The position numbers and the translations under genes are program-made. This document shows positions 48,469 through 57,943 of a stretch of 64,000 nt of DNA, one piece after another. The notes beneath the pieces are model-generated. The model did no database searches. It was given only the letters and a program-made list of their open reading frames with translations, and was not told the DNA's origin. Position 1 is the first letter of the stretch. Each line of letters starts with the position of its first letter. The stretch lies in NCBI GenBank assembly GCA_025934775.1, contig JAICWO010000011.1, positions 62,001 to 126,000 on the forward strand, in the 5' to 3' direction. The DNA is from Gemmatimonadaceae bacterium (GTDB lineage: Bacteria; Gemmatimonadota; Gemmatimonadetes; Gemmatimonadales; Gemmatimonadaceae).

Positions 48469-48866
48469 CTCGCGCACGGCGGCGCCGCGCGCGCCGCGGC
48501 CTCACGTTGATCGAGGTCATCGTCGCGCTGTCGATGCTCGGCGGCGTCATGCTCGGGCTGGGCATGTTCTCCGTCCGGCTGTCACAGGAGACGTCGCGGG
48601 CGCGGATGCGCATCACGGCGTCGCAGCTCGCCGACGATCGGATCGAGGTGGTGAAGAGCGCGCCGCGCTACAGCGCGATCGAGAGCCTCTACGTGAAGAC
48701 CGAAGCGAGCATCGGCGGATACGCGGGCTTCGCGCGCCAGACGGCGGTCACGCGGATCGGCGGCCAGGCGAGCGACTCGATCGATTACAAGATCGTCACG
48801 GTGCAGGTGACGAATCCGCAGATGACGGGCGCGGTGAAGAAGACGACCGTCATCGCTCCCTTCTGA
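48447..48866 (+). CDS. Minor pilin, PilV/GspI-like
   Basis: 139 aa. The prepilin motif is ARRGLTLIEVIVALSMLGGVMLGLG, with Leu rather than Phe after the cleaved glycine, common in PilV/GspI. The globular part is short. The start ATG 48447 overlaps the previous gene by 22 bases, so it is translationally coupled. Confidence 0.84.
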   Translation: MGTSKLVTRARRRRARRGLTLIEVIVALSMLGGVMLGLGMFSVRLSQETSRARMRITASQLADDRIEVVKSAPRYSAIESLYVKTEASIGGYAGFARQTAVTRIGGQASDSIDYKIVTVQVTNPQMTGAVKKTTVIAPF

Positions 48867-48879
48867 CGGAGACGCTCTC

Positions 48880-50061
48880 GTGCCTGCTCGCACTCGCCGC
48901 GCGCCTCGCGGCTTCACGATCGCCGAAATGCTCGTCGCGATGACGTTGATGGGCGTGCTGCTCGGCATCAGCACGCAGCTCTTTCGCAAGCAGTCGGCCG
49001 CGGTCTCGACGCAGGCGGGCCGCCTCGACGCGCAGCAGAACTCGCGCTTCGCGCTGTCGATGCTCGATCGCGAGCTGCGGGTGGCCGGCGTGGGCGTGGT
49101 CGACGCGCAGCCGATGATCGTGGCGGCTGGGCCGCTGTCGATCACCTTCAACGCGGATCTCGTGGCGGAGGACACGTCGGATCTCGGCGCGGTGTACATC
49201 GACCCGGACGTGGATTCGGCGGCCGCCGGCGTGATGATGCCGAGCGAGAAGCTGACGCTGCCCGGCACGAGCAAGCAGTACCCGGATTCGATGTACTACC
49301 AGAACGCCGGCGTCCCGAGCCTGGCGGAGACGATCTCGTACTGGCTGTCCCGCGACTCGACGTCCAAGCGGACGAACGAATACATCCTCTTCCGGCGCGT
49401 GAACGGGCGCCCGATCAAAGTCGTGGCGCGCGGGCTCATTTATAATTCTCAGGATACAATTTTCCAATACTTCAAAGGTGATACCACCGGCGCGCTGTCG
49501 CCGATCTCGCCGGCCGTGCTGCCCCTGGTGCACAGCGCCCCGATTCACGGCGCGCCGAACGACACCGGCCGCTCGGCGGCGATCGACAGCATCCGGCAGG
49601 TGAAGGTGCAGTTCACGAGCGTGTTCCACGACCCGCGCACCGGACAGGACACGTATCGCCGGCTGCAGACGACGATTCACATCATGAACGCCGGGCTGAT
49701 TCACCACAGCACGTGCGGGCAGCCGCCGCTCGGCGTGAGCCCGACCGCGACCGTCACGCCGGCGGACGGCATCACGGTCTTTCAGCCCTACGTGACGGTG
49801 AGCTGGTCGCCTTCGGTCGACGACGGCACGGGCGAGAAGGACGTGGAGCGGTACGCGATCTACCGCCGGCTCTCGAGCGATCCCGCGTTCGATCAGCCGA
49901 TCGCGAGCGCCCCGGCGGGGCTCGACTCCAATTCCACGAGCTACTCGTTCACGGACACGGGCGTGCTGAGCGGCCAGAGCTGGATCTACGGCGTCGCGGC
50001 GCAGGACTGCACGCCGAGCAGCTCGCCGATTGGCGCGGCGTCGGCCGTGACGATTCCCTGA
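48880..50061 (+). CDS. Minor pilin, PilW/GspJ-like with C-terminal FN3-like region
   Basis: 393 aa. The prepilin motif is APRGFTIAEMLVAMTLMGVLLGI, then GRLDAQQNSRFALSMLDRELRVAG, typical of PilW. It is longer than usual. The last ~100 residues (VTVSWSPSVDDGTGEKDVERYAIYRR, SYSFTDTGVLSGQSWIYGV) look like a fibronectin type III domain, possibly a surface-exposed tip module. GTG 48880. Confidence 0.83.
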   Translation: MPARTRRAPRGFTIAEMLVAMTLMGVLLGISTQLFRKQSAAVSTQAGRLDAQQNSRFALSMLDRELRVAGVGVVDAQPMIVAAGPLSITFNADLVAEDTSDLGAVYIDPDVDSAAAGVMMPSEKLTLPGTSKQYPDSMYYQNAGVPSLAETISYWLSRDSTSKRTNEYILFRRVNGRPIKVVARGLIYNSQDTIFQYFKGDTTGALSPISPAVLPLVHSAPIHGAPNDTGRSAAIDSIRQVKVQFTSVFHDPRTGQDTYRRLQTTIHIMNAGLIHHSTCGQPPLGVSPTATVTPADGITVFQPYVTVSWSPSVDDGTGEKDVERYAIYRRLSSDPAFDQPIASAPAGLDSNSTSYSFTDTGVLSGQSWIYGVAAQDCTPSSSPIGAASAVTIP

Positions 50062-50072
50062 GGACGACCGAC

Positions 50073-52052
50073 ATGCGATCACAGATCTCGCGTCCGCGCG
50101 GCACACGTCCGCGTCGCGGCATCGCACTGTTCACGACGATGTTCTTCGTCGTCGGCATCGGCGCGCTCGCGCTCTCGGCGATCTATCTCACGGCCAACGC
50201 GTCGCTGCTGAGCAAGACGTACGAGAAGGAAGATGACCTCGAGTACGCCTCGGAGGCCGCGCTCGCGATCGGCAAGGCGGAGCTGAACTTCAATCCGGCG
50301 TCGCTGCCCACGCCGTCGTCAGACACGCTGTTCGTGCAGCTCATGTCGAACAAGACGCTGCAAAGCGCGGACGGCGCGCCCATCAACGGCGTCAGCGTAA
50401 ACCTCTACGCGGGCCAGAGCGGGTCGACGAGCGGGCAGTTCGGGCGGTTCGCCAGCGTCGTGGCCGAAGCGCGCGACGCGAACGGCACGGGGTTCGTGCG
50501 CCGGCTCGAGCTCACCCAGGAAAGCTTCGCGAAGTTCGCCTACTGGACGAACAGCGAGGGCTCGAACATCTACTTCGGCGGGGGCGACCAGTTGTGGGGT
50601 CCGGTCTGGTCGAACGACGATATCAAAATCCTCAATACCGGCGTGACCTTCCACGACGACGTCGGGACGGCGGGCGCGATTCAGGGCGTGCAGTACGGCA
50701 CGTACTCCAAAGGATATCAGATTCATCAAAAACCGATCTCGCTGCCCGCGCTCACGACGTTGAGCGGTCTGAGCGGGCTCGCGGCGACGGGCGGCATGAG
50801 CTTCACCGCGCCAACGACGGGCGATGAGACGACGGTGCGCATGCGCATCGAGTTCGTCGCGGCGGACATGGACACGCCGGCGGACAACGACTCGACGGGC
50901 GCGAACGAGGGATTCTTTCGCGTCTACACGGCGAACTCGGGGCAGGTGAGCTGGCTGAGGGCGGATTGGCCGGGGACGTCGTCGTCGCTGCCGTCGAAAT
51001 CGTCGGTGTTGAATTGCGGCGACTGGCACGCCGACGCGAGCGGGAAGCTGGAATTCTTCCCGGTCGCCGTGCACGTGCATCCGTCGGACGGGCACGGCGG
51101 CACGCTGAACACCTGGTTCGACACGGTCACCGCGGCGGGAATGTCCGGCGGCGTGACGGCGGCGAACGTGAGCGCCGCGCACAACGAAGGCGAGTCGAGC
51201 TTGACGACGATCATGAATCACGCGGGCGCCCGCTGCTTCCTCGGCGGCGACCCACATCTCGTCGCGGTGGCGCGCACCACCGGCTTGGGCTATGCCGTGT
51301 CGGCGATCCACAAGGGCGGTGACGACACGACGTTCACGCCGACAGACCAGTACGGCAGTTGGAAGCTCGTGACGAACACGCCCGACGCGACGATCGTCGC
51401 CAAGCGGCCCGCCGATGCGAAGTACCTGTTTCCGATCTTTCGGGGTTTCAACACGAGCACGAAAGGCGTGGTGTACGTCGCCGGCACCGTCGGCGTGAGC
51501 GGCGTGCTGCGCGGCGACATCACGCTGTACTCGCCGAACACCATCGTCATTCTCGACGATCTGCGCTACGCGAACGATCCCGCGCAGGGCAGGTGCGTGG
51601 ATATCCTGGGCATGATCGCCGGCGCGAACACGATCGTCGCCGACAACAGCATGAACTCGCCGCAGTACGTGCGGACGTCGTCGCCGAAGCAGATTCACAG
51701 CCTGGACGACACGCCGGATCTGTACATCCAAGCGGTGATCATGTCGTTGAACACGTCGTTCGCGGTCGAGAACTACGACCAGGGGCCGACGAACGCGATC
51801 GGATGCCAGTCGTCGTCCGATGGTCGCGGGTGCTTGAACCTGACGGGCGGCCTGATTCAACAGACGCGCGGCGCGGTGGGCACCTCGACCGGTACGGGGT
51901 ACGTGAAGCGGTACAGCTACGATCACTGCGCGGTGGTGAATCCGCCGCCGTACTTCCCGACTACCGGCCGTTTCCAGGACAATCGCTACTACGAGCTCGA
52001 CCCCGTTCGCTTCAACGTGACGCAGCTCTACAAGAGCTTGTCGCCGCATTGA
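50073..52052 (+). CDS. Large PilX-like pilus-tip protein
   Basis: 659 aa. It begins RRGIALFTTMFFVVGIGALALSAIYLTAN, the helix of PilX-type proteins, which lack the F/E prepilin signature, followed by YEKEDDLEYASEAALAIGKAEL. The rest is a large beta-rich exported region with repeated asparagine/glycine turns (TLYSPNTIVILDDLRYAND, VYVAGTVGVSGVLRGDI) reminiscent of a parallel beta-helix. ATG 50073 has GAGGA nearby. Last pilin-operon gene; it converges with tdk. PilY1 is not present nearby. Confidence 0.75.
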   Translation: MRSQISRPRGTRPRRGIALFTTMFFVVGIGALALSAIYLTANASLLSKTYEKEDDLEYASEAALAIGKAELNFNPASLPTPSSDTLFVQLMSNKTLQSADGAPINGVSVNLYAGQSGSTSGQFGRFASVVAEARDANGTGFVRRLELTQESFAKFAYWTNSEGSNIYFGGGDQLWGPVWSNDDIKILNTGVTFHDDVGTAGAIQGVQYGTYSKGYQIHQKPISLPALTTLSGLSGLAATGGMSFTAPTTGDETTVRMRIEFVAADMDTPADNDSTGANEGFFRVYTANSGQVSWLRADWPGTSSSLPSKSSVLNCGDWHADASGKLEFFPVAVHVHPSDGHGGTLNTWFDTVTAAGMSGGVTAANVSAAHNEGESSLTTIMNHAGARCFLGGDPHLVAVARTTGLGYAVSAIHKGGDDTTFTPTDQYGSWKLVTNTPDATIVAKRPADAKYLFPIFRGFNTSTKGVVYVAGTVGVSGVLRGDITLYSPNTIVILDDLRYANDPAQGRCVDILGMIAGANTIVADNSMNSPQYVRTSSPKQIHSLDDTPDLYIQAVIMSLNTSFAVENYDQGPTNAIGCQSSSDGRGCLNLTGGLIQQTRGAVGTSTGTGYVKRYSYDHCAVVNPPPYFPTTGRFQDNRYYELDPVRFNVTQLYKSLSPH

Positions 52053-52061
52053 GACGCCGCG

Positions 52062-52682
52062 TCAGAGCAAGCGACCCTGATCCTCGTCGCGACGCGGCAC
52101 GGAATGGCAGGCGCGGCACCGAGCCTCGTAGGACTCGGTGCTGCCCACCATGATCGTCGGCGAGTCGTAGCGCGCCGGTTTGCCGCCGATGAGCCGCTGG
52201 TTGCGGCTGGCGGGATTGCCGCAGATCACGCAGATCGCGTGCAGCTTGTCCACCACCTCGGCGATCGCGAGCAGTTGCGGCATCGGGCCGAACGGCTCGC
52301 CGCGGAAATCGGCGTCGGTCCCGGCCAGAATCACGCGCGCGCCGTGGTTGGCGAGCGACGTGGCGAGGTCCACGATCGTGCGGTCGAGAAACTGCGCTTC
52401 GTCGATCGCGACGACGTGCGTGTCGGGTTGAACGAGCTGCGCGATCTGCGCCGGCGTGTCGACCGGCACCGCTTCCACGGTGCGGCCGTCGTGACTCGAG
52501 ACGTGGTAGATCCCCGAGTAGCGCTCGTCGAGATGCGACTTGAAGACCTGCACCTTCTTTTTCGCGATGATCGCGCGGCGTACGCGACGAATGAGCTCCT
52601 CGCTCTTGCCGCTGAACATCACGCCGCAGATCACCTCGATCCATCCCCCGCTGCCAGCGGCGAAGTATCCGTCCGAGATCAC
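52062..52682 (-). CDS. tdk: Thymidine kinase
   Basis: TK1-type, 206 aa. P-loop [11 protein letters not shown] near 20-30, Walker [12 protein letters not shown], a lasso loop and a zinc site CVICGN...CRAC. It phosphorylates thymidine for salvage. Start GTG 52682; its first bases overlap the stop of the DbpA-domain gene (GTGA), so it is coupled to it. Confidence 0.95.
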   Translation of the reverse strand: MISDGYFAAGSGGWIEVICGVMFSGKSEELIRRVRRAIIAKKKVQVFKSHLDERYSGIYHVSSHDGRTVEAVPVDTPAQIAQLVQPDTHVVAIDEAQFLDRTIVDLATSLANHGARVILAGTDADFRGEPFGPMPQLLAIAEVVDKLHAICVICGNPASRNQRLIGGKPARYDSPTIMVGSTESYEARCRACHSVPRRDEDQGRLL

Positions 52683-54388
52683 TCGCGGTCTCCCCGGCCG
52701 CGGCCCGTGGGGCGCCCATCGCGGCGCGGGCGCGTGTCGCGGCGTGGACGGTCATCTCGCCCAGGCCGATCGTCGCGCCGAGGGCGATCATCGCGCCGAG
52801 AACGGTCGTCGCTTCGCGGACGGCTATCGCGCGGGGGGCGCCCTTCGCGCGGCGGCCGGCTATCGCGCGACGGACGGCCTTCGCGTGGCGGACGCCCTTC
52901 GCGCGGTGGTCGGCCGCCTTCGCGGCGCGGACGCTCTTCGTCGACGCGAAGCACGGCGCGCCGGCCGCGAATCATGGTGCCCGTGACGCGCTCGACGACG
53001 TCGTTCGCGACGTCGGCCGCCACTTCGACGATCGAGTGTGATTCGCGCACGTCCACACGCCCGAGTTGCGCGCTCGAGATGTTCGCCTGGTTGGCGATCG
53101 CGCCGACGAGATCGCCCGGGTTCACGTTGTCGCGCGCGCCGACGTTCACGAAAAGACGCACGACGGCGGCCGCGCCGGGAGCACCGGCATCGCGCTCGCG
53201 TCTCGGCGCGCCGCTCGCGCGCGCGGCTGCGGCCTCGGTCGCACGCGACTGCCGCTCGCGCTCCAAGACCTGGAGCGCCGCCGCGGCGATCTCGATGCCA
53301 TCGAAATCGTCGAGGAGCGGCTCGAGCGCGATCAACTCGCGGCCGAACGCGCCTTGGTCGAGCACCACGCGCAGTTCGGCGCGCGTCCTCGCGTCGCGAT
53401 CACGCGCGCGCTGCCCGGACTCGGGGAGGATGAACGGCTTGACCGCGCCGCCGCCGGCGAGCGCTCGGAGACTCGAGAGCTGCCGCGCCTGCACGAGCGC
53501 GATTCGCGTGTTGGCACCCGCGGCCGCCTCGCGCAGCTCATCGCGCGACGCAGGCAAATCGTAGAGTACCGCGAGCTCGGTCCCCGCCGGTGCGGCGACA
53601 CCGACGTGCACCTCGCCGCCGTCGCGTGCGAAGCCGAGTGCGCGGAGAAGATCGCGAACTTCGGGCTCGACGTCATGATCTCGAACGAAGACGGTCGCCG
53701 ATTTCGGATCGGCCTCGTCGAGAATGCGACGGAGCGTCGCGAGCCGGCCGGCTGTCGTGGTCGTGACGTACTGCACGTCGATCGGCTGATCGACGTCCGG
53801 CGCGGGCGACACGACGCGCCGTGCGCGCCGCGCGTACCGCTCGAGCACTTCTTCGACCTCCGGCGTGAGGCGCGCCGCGACGAACGTGCGCGCCGCATCC
53901 TTCGAGAGCTCGGTCATGAGCGTCTCGAGCGACGGTGCGCTCTGCCGCTCCAGGAGTTCGTCGGTCCACGCGACGCACACCATCTTGACCGTCTCGAGCT
54001 TGAGCGCGGCGCCGCGCACGAGGTCCACCAGCGACTCCGGCGCGCCGGTCACGATCTGCGCGGGGCGTGCGCGCAGCAGGCGCGCGGCGCGCGGCGCCGA
54101 CGTCACGGAGACGATGTCGATGTTCCGCTGTTCGGTCAGCCGCACCGTCGCGGCGCCGATCGCCGCCGCGACCTCCGTGTCCGACGCGATCACGAGCAGT
54201 TGCACGTCGCGCGAGCTCTCGTCGATCCGCTCGACGAGCGGGCCGAGGAACTGCGCGATCGACGTCCAGTCGTGCGGCATGATGTAGACGACATTCTGGC
54301 TGCGAGCGACCGTCGCGGTTTCCGTCCCTCGTGCATCGTGTTCCACTCGATCCCCCTCGAAAGCATACGGTCGTGCGGGTGCGTCCAT
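52679..54388 (-). CDS. Helicase-dead DEAD-box relative with DbpA RNA-binding domain
   Basis: 569 aa. The order resembles a DEAD-box helicase that begins after motif [24 protein letters not shown] stands for the Ia region, [37 protein letters not shown] replaces the TPGR and DEAD motifs (AWTDEL in place of DEAD, ~138-144), then [20 protein letters not shown] for SAT and a degenerate second RecA fold. No Walker A is present. An intact DbpA-type RNA-binding domain follows near 412-480 ([46 protein letters not shown]), then an RD/RP-repeat tail ([11 protein letters not shown]). Probably an RNA-binding, non-catalytic protein. ATG 54388. Confidence 0.82.
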   Translation of the reverse strand: MDAPARPYAFEGDRVEHDARGTETATVARSQNVVYIMPHDWTSIAQFLGPLVERIDESSRDVQLLVIASDTEVAAAIGAATVRLTEQRNIDIVSVTSAPRAARLLRARPAQIVTGAPESLVDLVRGAALKLETVKMVCVAWTDELLERQSAPSLETLMTELSKDAARTFVAARLTPEVEEVLERYARRARRVVSPAPDVDQPIDVQYVTTTTAGRLATLRRILDEADPKSATVFVRDHDVEPEVRDLLRALGFARDGGEVHVGVAAPAGTELAVLYDLPASRDELREAAAGANTRIALVQARQLSSLRALAGGGAVKPFILPESGQRARDRDARTRAELRVVLDQGAFGRELIALEPLLDDFDGIEIAAAALQVLERERQSRATEAAAARASGAPRRERDAGAPGAAAVVRLFVNVGARDNVNPGDLVGAIANQANISSAQLGRVDVRESHSIVEVAADVANDVVERVTGTMIRGRRAVLRVDEERPRREGGRPPREGRPPREGRPSRDSRPPREGRPPRDSRPRSDDRSRRDDRPRRDDRPGRDDRPRRDTRPRRDGRPTGRGRGDRE

Positions 54389-54483
54389 CGACTGCTCGCA
54401 CCAGGCGCGCAGAGTCGCCAAATTCAGGACGTGAAGTATAGCCCGCGAGCTTTCTCCCCTCCATCGGTCGTCGTGGTGCCCGA

Positions 54484-55665
54484 ATGACGCGGTTCGCCCC
54501 TTCGCCCAATGTCGCCGAGCTGCGCGAGTCGGCCACGATCGCGGTTTCGACGCGCGCGCGGCAGCTTCGGGCCGCCGGCCATGCGGTGATCGACCTCGGC
54601 GCAGGCGAGCCGGACTTTCCGACGCCCGCGTTCGTGATCGACGCCGCGCACCGCGCGCTGGACGCGGGCGCGACGCGGTACACGGAGGTGGCGGGGATCG
54701 CTGCATTGCGCGAGGTCATCGCCGCGCGGGCGAGCGCGGTGCACGGGCGCACGGTCGGCGCGGAGCAGGTCGTGGTCTCGAGTGGAACGAAGCAGGCGCT
54801 GTTCAATGCCTGTTTCGCGCTCTTTTCGACGGGCGACGAAGTGCTCGTGCCGACGCCCGCGTGGACGAGCTACTACGAGATGATCGCGCTCGCGCGCGCG
54901 ACGCCGGTGGTCGTGCGCGGCGCGCGCGAGCGGCAGCTCAAGGTGACCGCAGACGATCTGCGCCGAGCCGCGACGGCGCGCACGCGCGGCGTGATGCTCA
55001 ACTCGCCGTGCAACCCCACGGGAGCGGTGTATTCCGCCGGCGAGCTCGAGGCGATCGTCGCGCTCGCCGCGGAGCGCGATTGGTGGGTGGTGAGCGACGA
55101 GATCTATCGCGCGATCTCGTACGACGGCGAAGCACCGTCGCTGCTCTCCGTCGCGCCCGATCTCGAGCGGCTGGTCGTCGTCGACGGTGTGGCGAAGTCG
55201 CTCGCGATGCCGGGCTGGCGCATCGGCTGGTCGGTCGCGACGCCGGCGCTTTCGCGCACCATGACGGCGCTCCAATCGCACACCACCTCGAATTCCGCGA
55301 CGCTGTCGCAGCACGCCGTGCTCGCCGCGCTGTCTGACACCGGCGCGGTCGAAGCGGCGACGCGCGCGATGGTGAACGAGTATCGCTGCCGCCGCGACGC
55401 GGCGCTCGCGCTGCTCCGAGATGCACGCATGGACGTGCTCGATCCGCACGGCGCGTTTTATCTCTTCGTGCGCATCGGAGAGTCGACGCGCGACGATCCT
55501 GAGCCGGGCACCACGTTCGCGCGACGGCTGCTCGACGACGCGTCCGTCGCGGTCGTGCCTGGCGCGGCGTTTCATGCCCCGGAATGGATCCGCATCGCCT
55601 ATGCGAACCGGATGGAGCAGGTGCTGGAGGGGGTGCGGCGAATCATCGCGGCGCGTATATCTTAG
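54484..55665 (+). CDS. Class I/II aminotransferase, aspartate-aminotransferase type
   Basis: 393 aa PLP enzyme. VIDLGAGEPDFPTPAFVIDAA at the N-terminus, GTKQALFNACFALF for the phosphate region, LNSPCNPTGAVYSAGEL, VSDEIYRAISYDG, and the Schiff-base lysine in VDGVAKSLAMPGWRIGW. It is similar to AspB or prephenate-type aminotransferases; the exact substrate is not visible. ATG 54484. Confidence 0.92.
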   Translation: MTRFAPSPNVAELRESATIAVSTRARQLRAAGHAVIDLGAGEPDFPTPAFVIDAAHRALDAGATRYTEVAGIAALREVIAARASAVHGRTVGAEQVVVSSGTKQALFNACFALFSTGDEVLVPTPAWTSYYEMIALARATPVVVRGARERQLKVTADDLRRAATARTRGVMLNSPCNPTGAVYSAGELEAIVALAAERDWWVVSDEIYRAISYDGEAPSLLSVAPDLERLVVVDGVAKSLAMPGWRIGWSVATPALSRTMTALQSHTTSNSATLSQHAVLAALSDTGAVEAATRAMVNEYRCRRDAALALLRDARMDVLDPHGAFYLFVRIGESTRDDPEPGTTFARRLLDDASVAVVPGAAFHAPEWIRIAYANRMEQVLEGVRRIIAARIS

Positions 55666-55771
55666 CCGGCCGGTCGCGCTCGCTGCGCGACAATGTGCCG
55701 CCACGCAATCGAATGGCGCGGCATTGACAGGCAGCTCGCGCAACATTCGCCCGTCGACGAAAGGAGAGCCT

Positions 55772-56275
55772 GTGAGGATCGCCGTTCAGGTCGAGCCGGC
55801 GGCTGGATCGACCCCAGAGGTCGAGTACACGTGGGACGCTGACACCGAGATTCTGTCGGCGCAGCTCACGCCGCACGTCGCGGCGGATGGGATGTCGGGA
55901 TCGGTGGGCCTGGAGGGGAGCGACGGGTCGTGGGTGATTCTCGACGTCGCGGCGGGGACGATCAACGGCGTCGAGGTGGCGGTGTGGCCCGACGTCCGCA
56001 AGCTCCCGAGCCTGAGTCCGCCTGCCGCGATCGAAGAGGCGCGCGTCGTAGTGCCATCGCGTCGATCGCAGCCTGAGATCGCGTCGCTCGAGATGGCGAC
56101 GCGAATGTTCGCCGAGGCGGACGCGACGCAGCGGACGTACCACTTCCGCCTGGGCAAGCCTAGGGGAGCGCGCACGATCCGGCTCGCGCGCGATCTGCTT
56201 CTCGACGTCGACGAAAAGAGCCAGATTTCAGGCCTCTGGCTGCTCAACGTTCCACCCTGTCCCACCGAGTCGTGA
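55772..56275 (+). CDS. Hypothetical protein, DUF2283-like halves
   Basis: 168 aa. The strong AAGGAG ribosome site and GTG 55772 fix the start. Two segments look like the small DUF2283 beta fold: WDADTEILSAQLTPH...SWVILDVAAGTINGVEV and TIRLARDLLLDVDEKSQISGLWLL. The family assignment is tentative. First of four genes joined by overlaps (GTGA at 56272, TAATG at 56548 and GTGA at 57176). Confidence 0.6.
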   Translation: MRIAVQVEPAAGSTPEVEYTWDADTEILSAQLTPHVAADGMSGSVGLEGSDGSWVILDVAAGTINGVEVAVWPDVRKLPSLSPPAAIEEARVVVPSRRSQPEIASLEMATRMFAEADATQRTYHFRLGKPRGARTIRLARDLLLDVDEKSQISGLWLLNVPPCPTES

Positions 56276-56550
56276 TCACCACCATCGTGCTCATTCGCGT
56301 CGACCCGACGCTCATTCCGACCGCGGCCAACATGCTCGCCGGCGTCGACGGCGTGACCGAGGTCTACTCGGTCTCGGGCGACTGGGACCTGGTCGCGATC
56401 GTGCGCGTTCCGCAGTACGAACAGATCGCGCACGTGGTGACCGAGGTCTTCCCAACGGTCCCCGGCATTCAGCGCACGCAGACGCTCACCGCGTTCCGCG
56501 CCTACTCGAAGAAAGATCTCCAGCAGGCCTGGGACATCGGCGTCGAATAA
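56272..56550 (+). CDS. Stand-alone Lrp/AsnC ligand-binding (RAM) domain
   Basis: 92 aa. TTIVLIRVDPTLIPTAANMLAGVDGVTEVYSVSGDWDLVAIVRV matches the AsnC_trans_reg RAM domain with no helix-turn-helix. Such orphans bind amino acids and form dimers, possibly modulating other proteins. The start GTG overlaps the preceding stop, so it is coupled. Confidence 0.88.
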   Translation: MITTIVLIRVDPTLIPTAANMLAGVDGVTEVYSVSGDWDLVAIVRVPQYEQIAHVVTEVFPTVPGIQRTQTLTAFRAYSKKDLQQAWDIGVE

Positions 56551-57179
56551 TGTCGGATCGCGCGGGCGATTACATCGCGGGACTCTTCGGCGCCGAAGAC
56601 GAGCTGCTTGCGTCGCTGCGCGAAGAGGCAGACCGTACCGGCCTGCCGCCGATCGCGATCTCGGCCGACGAAGGGCGCCTGCTTCAGGTGCTGCTCACCG
56701 CGATCGGCGCGCGACGCGTGCTCGAGGTCGGGACGCTCGGCGGCTACTCGGCCATTTGCATGGCGCGGGCGCTGCCCGCGGAGGGCGAGCTGATCTCGAT
56801 CGACATCAACGAGCAGCACGCCGCGTTCGCGAGGCGATACATCGAACGCGCCGCGCTGCGTTCGCGCGTCGAGGTGCGCGTCGGCCGCGCGCTCGACGTG
56901 CTTCCGTCGCTCGACGGCCATCGCTTCGACGCGATGTTCATCGACGCCGACAAGGAGCCGCTGCCCACGTACTTCGAGTGGGCGCTGCGACTCGTGCGTT
57001 CGGGCGGATTGATCATCGGCGACAACGCGCTCTGGGGCGGCCGCGTCTACGAGGCCGACGACAACGACGAACGGACGCGCGGCGTGCGCGAGTTCAATCG
57101 GCGCATGGCGAGCGATCCGCGGGTGACAGGCATCATCGTCCCCACGCACGACGGAGTCGCGATCGCGGTCGTTCGGTGA
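56550..57179 (+). CDS. O-methyltransferase family 3
   Basis: 209 aa SAM-dependent methyltransferase. VLEVGTLGGYSAICMARAL (motif I), ISIDINEQHAAFARRYI, FDAMFIDADKEPLPTYFEWALRLVRSGGLIIGDNALWGGRV. Catechol-type Methyltransf_3 fold; substrate unknown. The ATG shares a base with the preceding stop (TAATG). Confidence 0.92.
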   Translation: MSDRAGDYIAGLFGAEDELLASLREEADRTGLPPIAISADEGRLLQVLLTAIGARRVLEVGTLGGYSAICMARALPAEGELISIDINEQHAAFARRYIERAALRSRVEVRVGRALDVLPSLDGHRFDAMFIDADKEPLPTYFEWALRLVRSGGLIIGDNALWGGRVYEADDNDERTRGVREFNRRMASDPRVTGIIVPTHDGVAIAVVR

Positions 57180-57940
57180 CCGCGCCGCGCGCCTCCGGAG
57201 ACCATTTCTCCGGGATCGCGGCGAGCTACGCCGCCTTTCGGCCACACTATCCTCGGAAGCTGTTCGAGTTTCTCGCGACGGTCTCGCCAGATCGTCGTCG
57301 CGCGTGGGACTGTGGTGCGGGAACGGGCCAAGCCGCACTTGGCCTCGCCGAATTCTTTGCCCAGGTAATCGCGACGGACATCAGCGCGGCGCAGTTCGCG
57401 CACGCGCCACGGCACCCGCGGGTACAGTGGTGCGTCGCGCCAGCGGAGTACGCGCCGATCGAATCCGGTTCGGTGGATCTCGTCACGGTCGCGCAGGCGC
57501 TGCACTGGTTCGATCATGACCGGTTCTACGCCGAGGTGCGGCGCGTGTGCGTTCCGGGCGCGGTGATCGCCGCGTGGAGCTACCTCGCGCCGCGCATTGA
57601 AGGCGACGTGGGACGCGTGCTCCGGCGCTTCATGCTCGTGGACCTGAAGGACTACTGGCCGGCCGAGCGAAAGCACGTCGACGACCGCTACGCGTCCATC
57701 CCGTTCCCGTTCGAGCGAATCGCCGCGCCCGAGCTCCAGCTCGAGTGCGAGTGGACGCTGCCGCACGTCGCGGGATACCTCCGCAGCATGTCGCCGACGG
57801 CGCGGTACGAACGGGCGCACGGGGTGAATCCGGTGGACAGCGTCTATGACGAGCTCGCGCGGCTGTGGGGCGACCCCGACTCAACGCGCCGCGTCGTGTG
57901 GCCGGTTGTGCTGCTCGCGGGGCGCGTGAGTCGCGCGTAG
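57176..57940 (+). CDS. Class I SAM-dependent methyltransferase
   Basis: 254 aa. HFSGIAASYAAFRPHYPRKLFEFL is typical of the yeast Tmt1/UbiE-related group, then AWDCGAGTGQAALGLAEFF (motif I) and VDLVTVAQALHWFDHDRFYAEVRRV. The start GTG 57176 overlaps the preceding gene (GTGA). It ends convergent with the phosphodiester glycosidase, three bases apart. Substrate unknown. Confidence 0.9.
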   Translation: MTAPRASGDHFSGIAASYAAFRPHYPRKLFEFLATVSPDRRRAWDCGAGTGQAALGLAEFFAQVIATDISAAQFAHAPRHPRVQWCVAPAEYAPIESGSVDLVTVAQALHWFDHDRFYAEVRRVCVPGAVIAAWSYLAPRIEGDVGRVLRRFMLVDLKDYWPAERKHVDDRYASIPFPFERIAAPELQLECEWTLPHVAGYLRSMSPTARYERAHGVNPVDSVYDELARLWGDPDSTRRVVWPVVLLAGRVSRA

Positions 57941-57943
57941 TCC

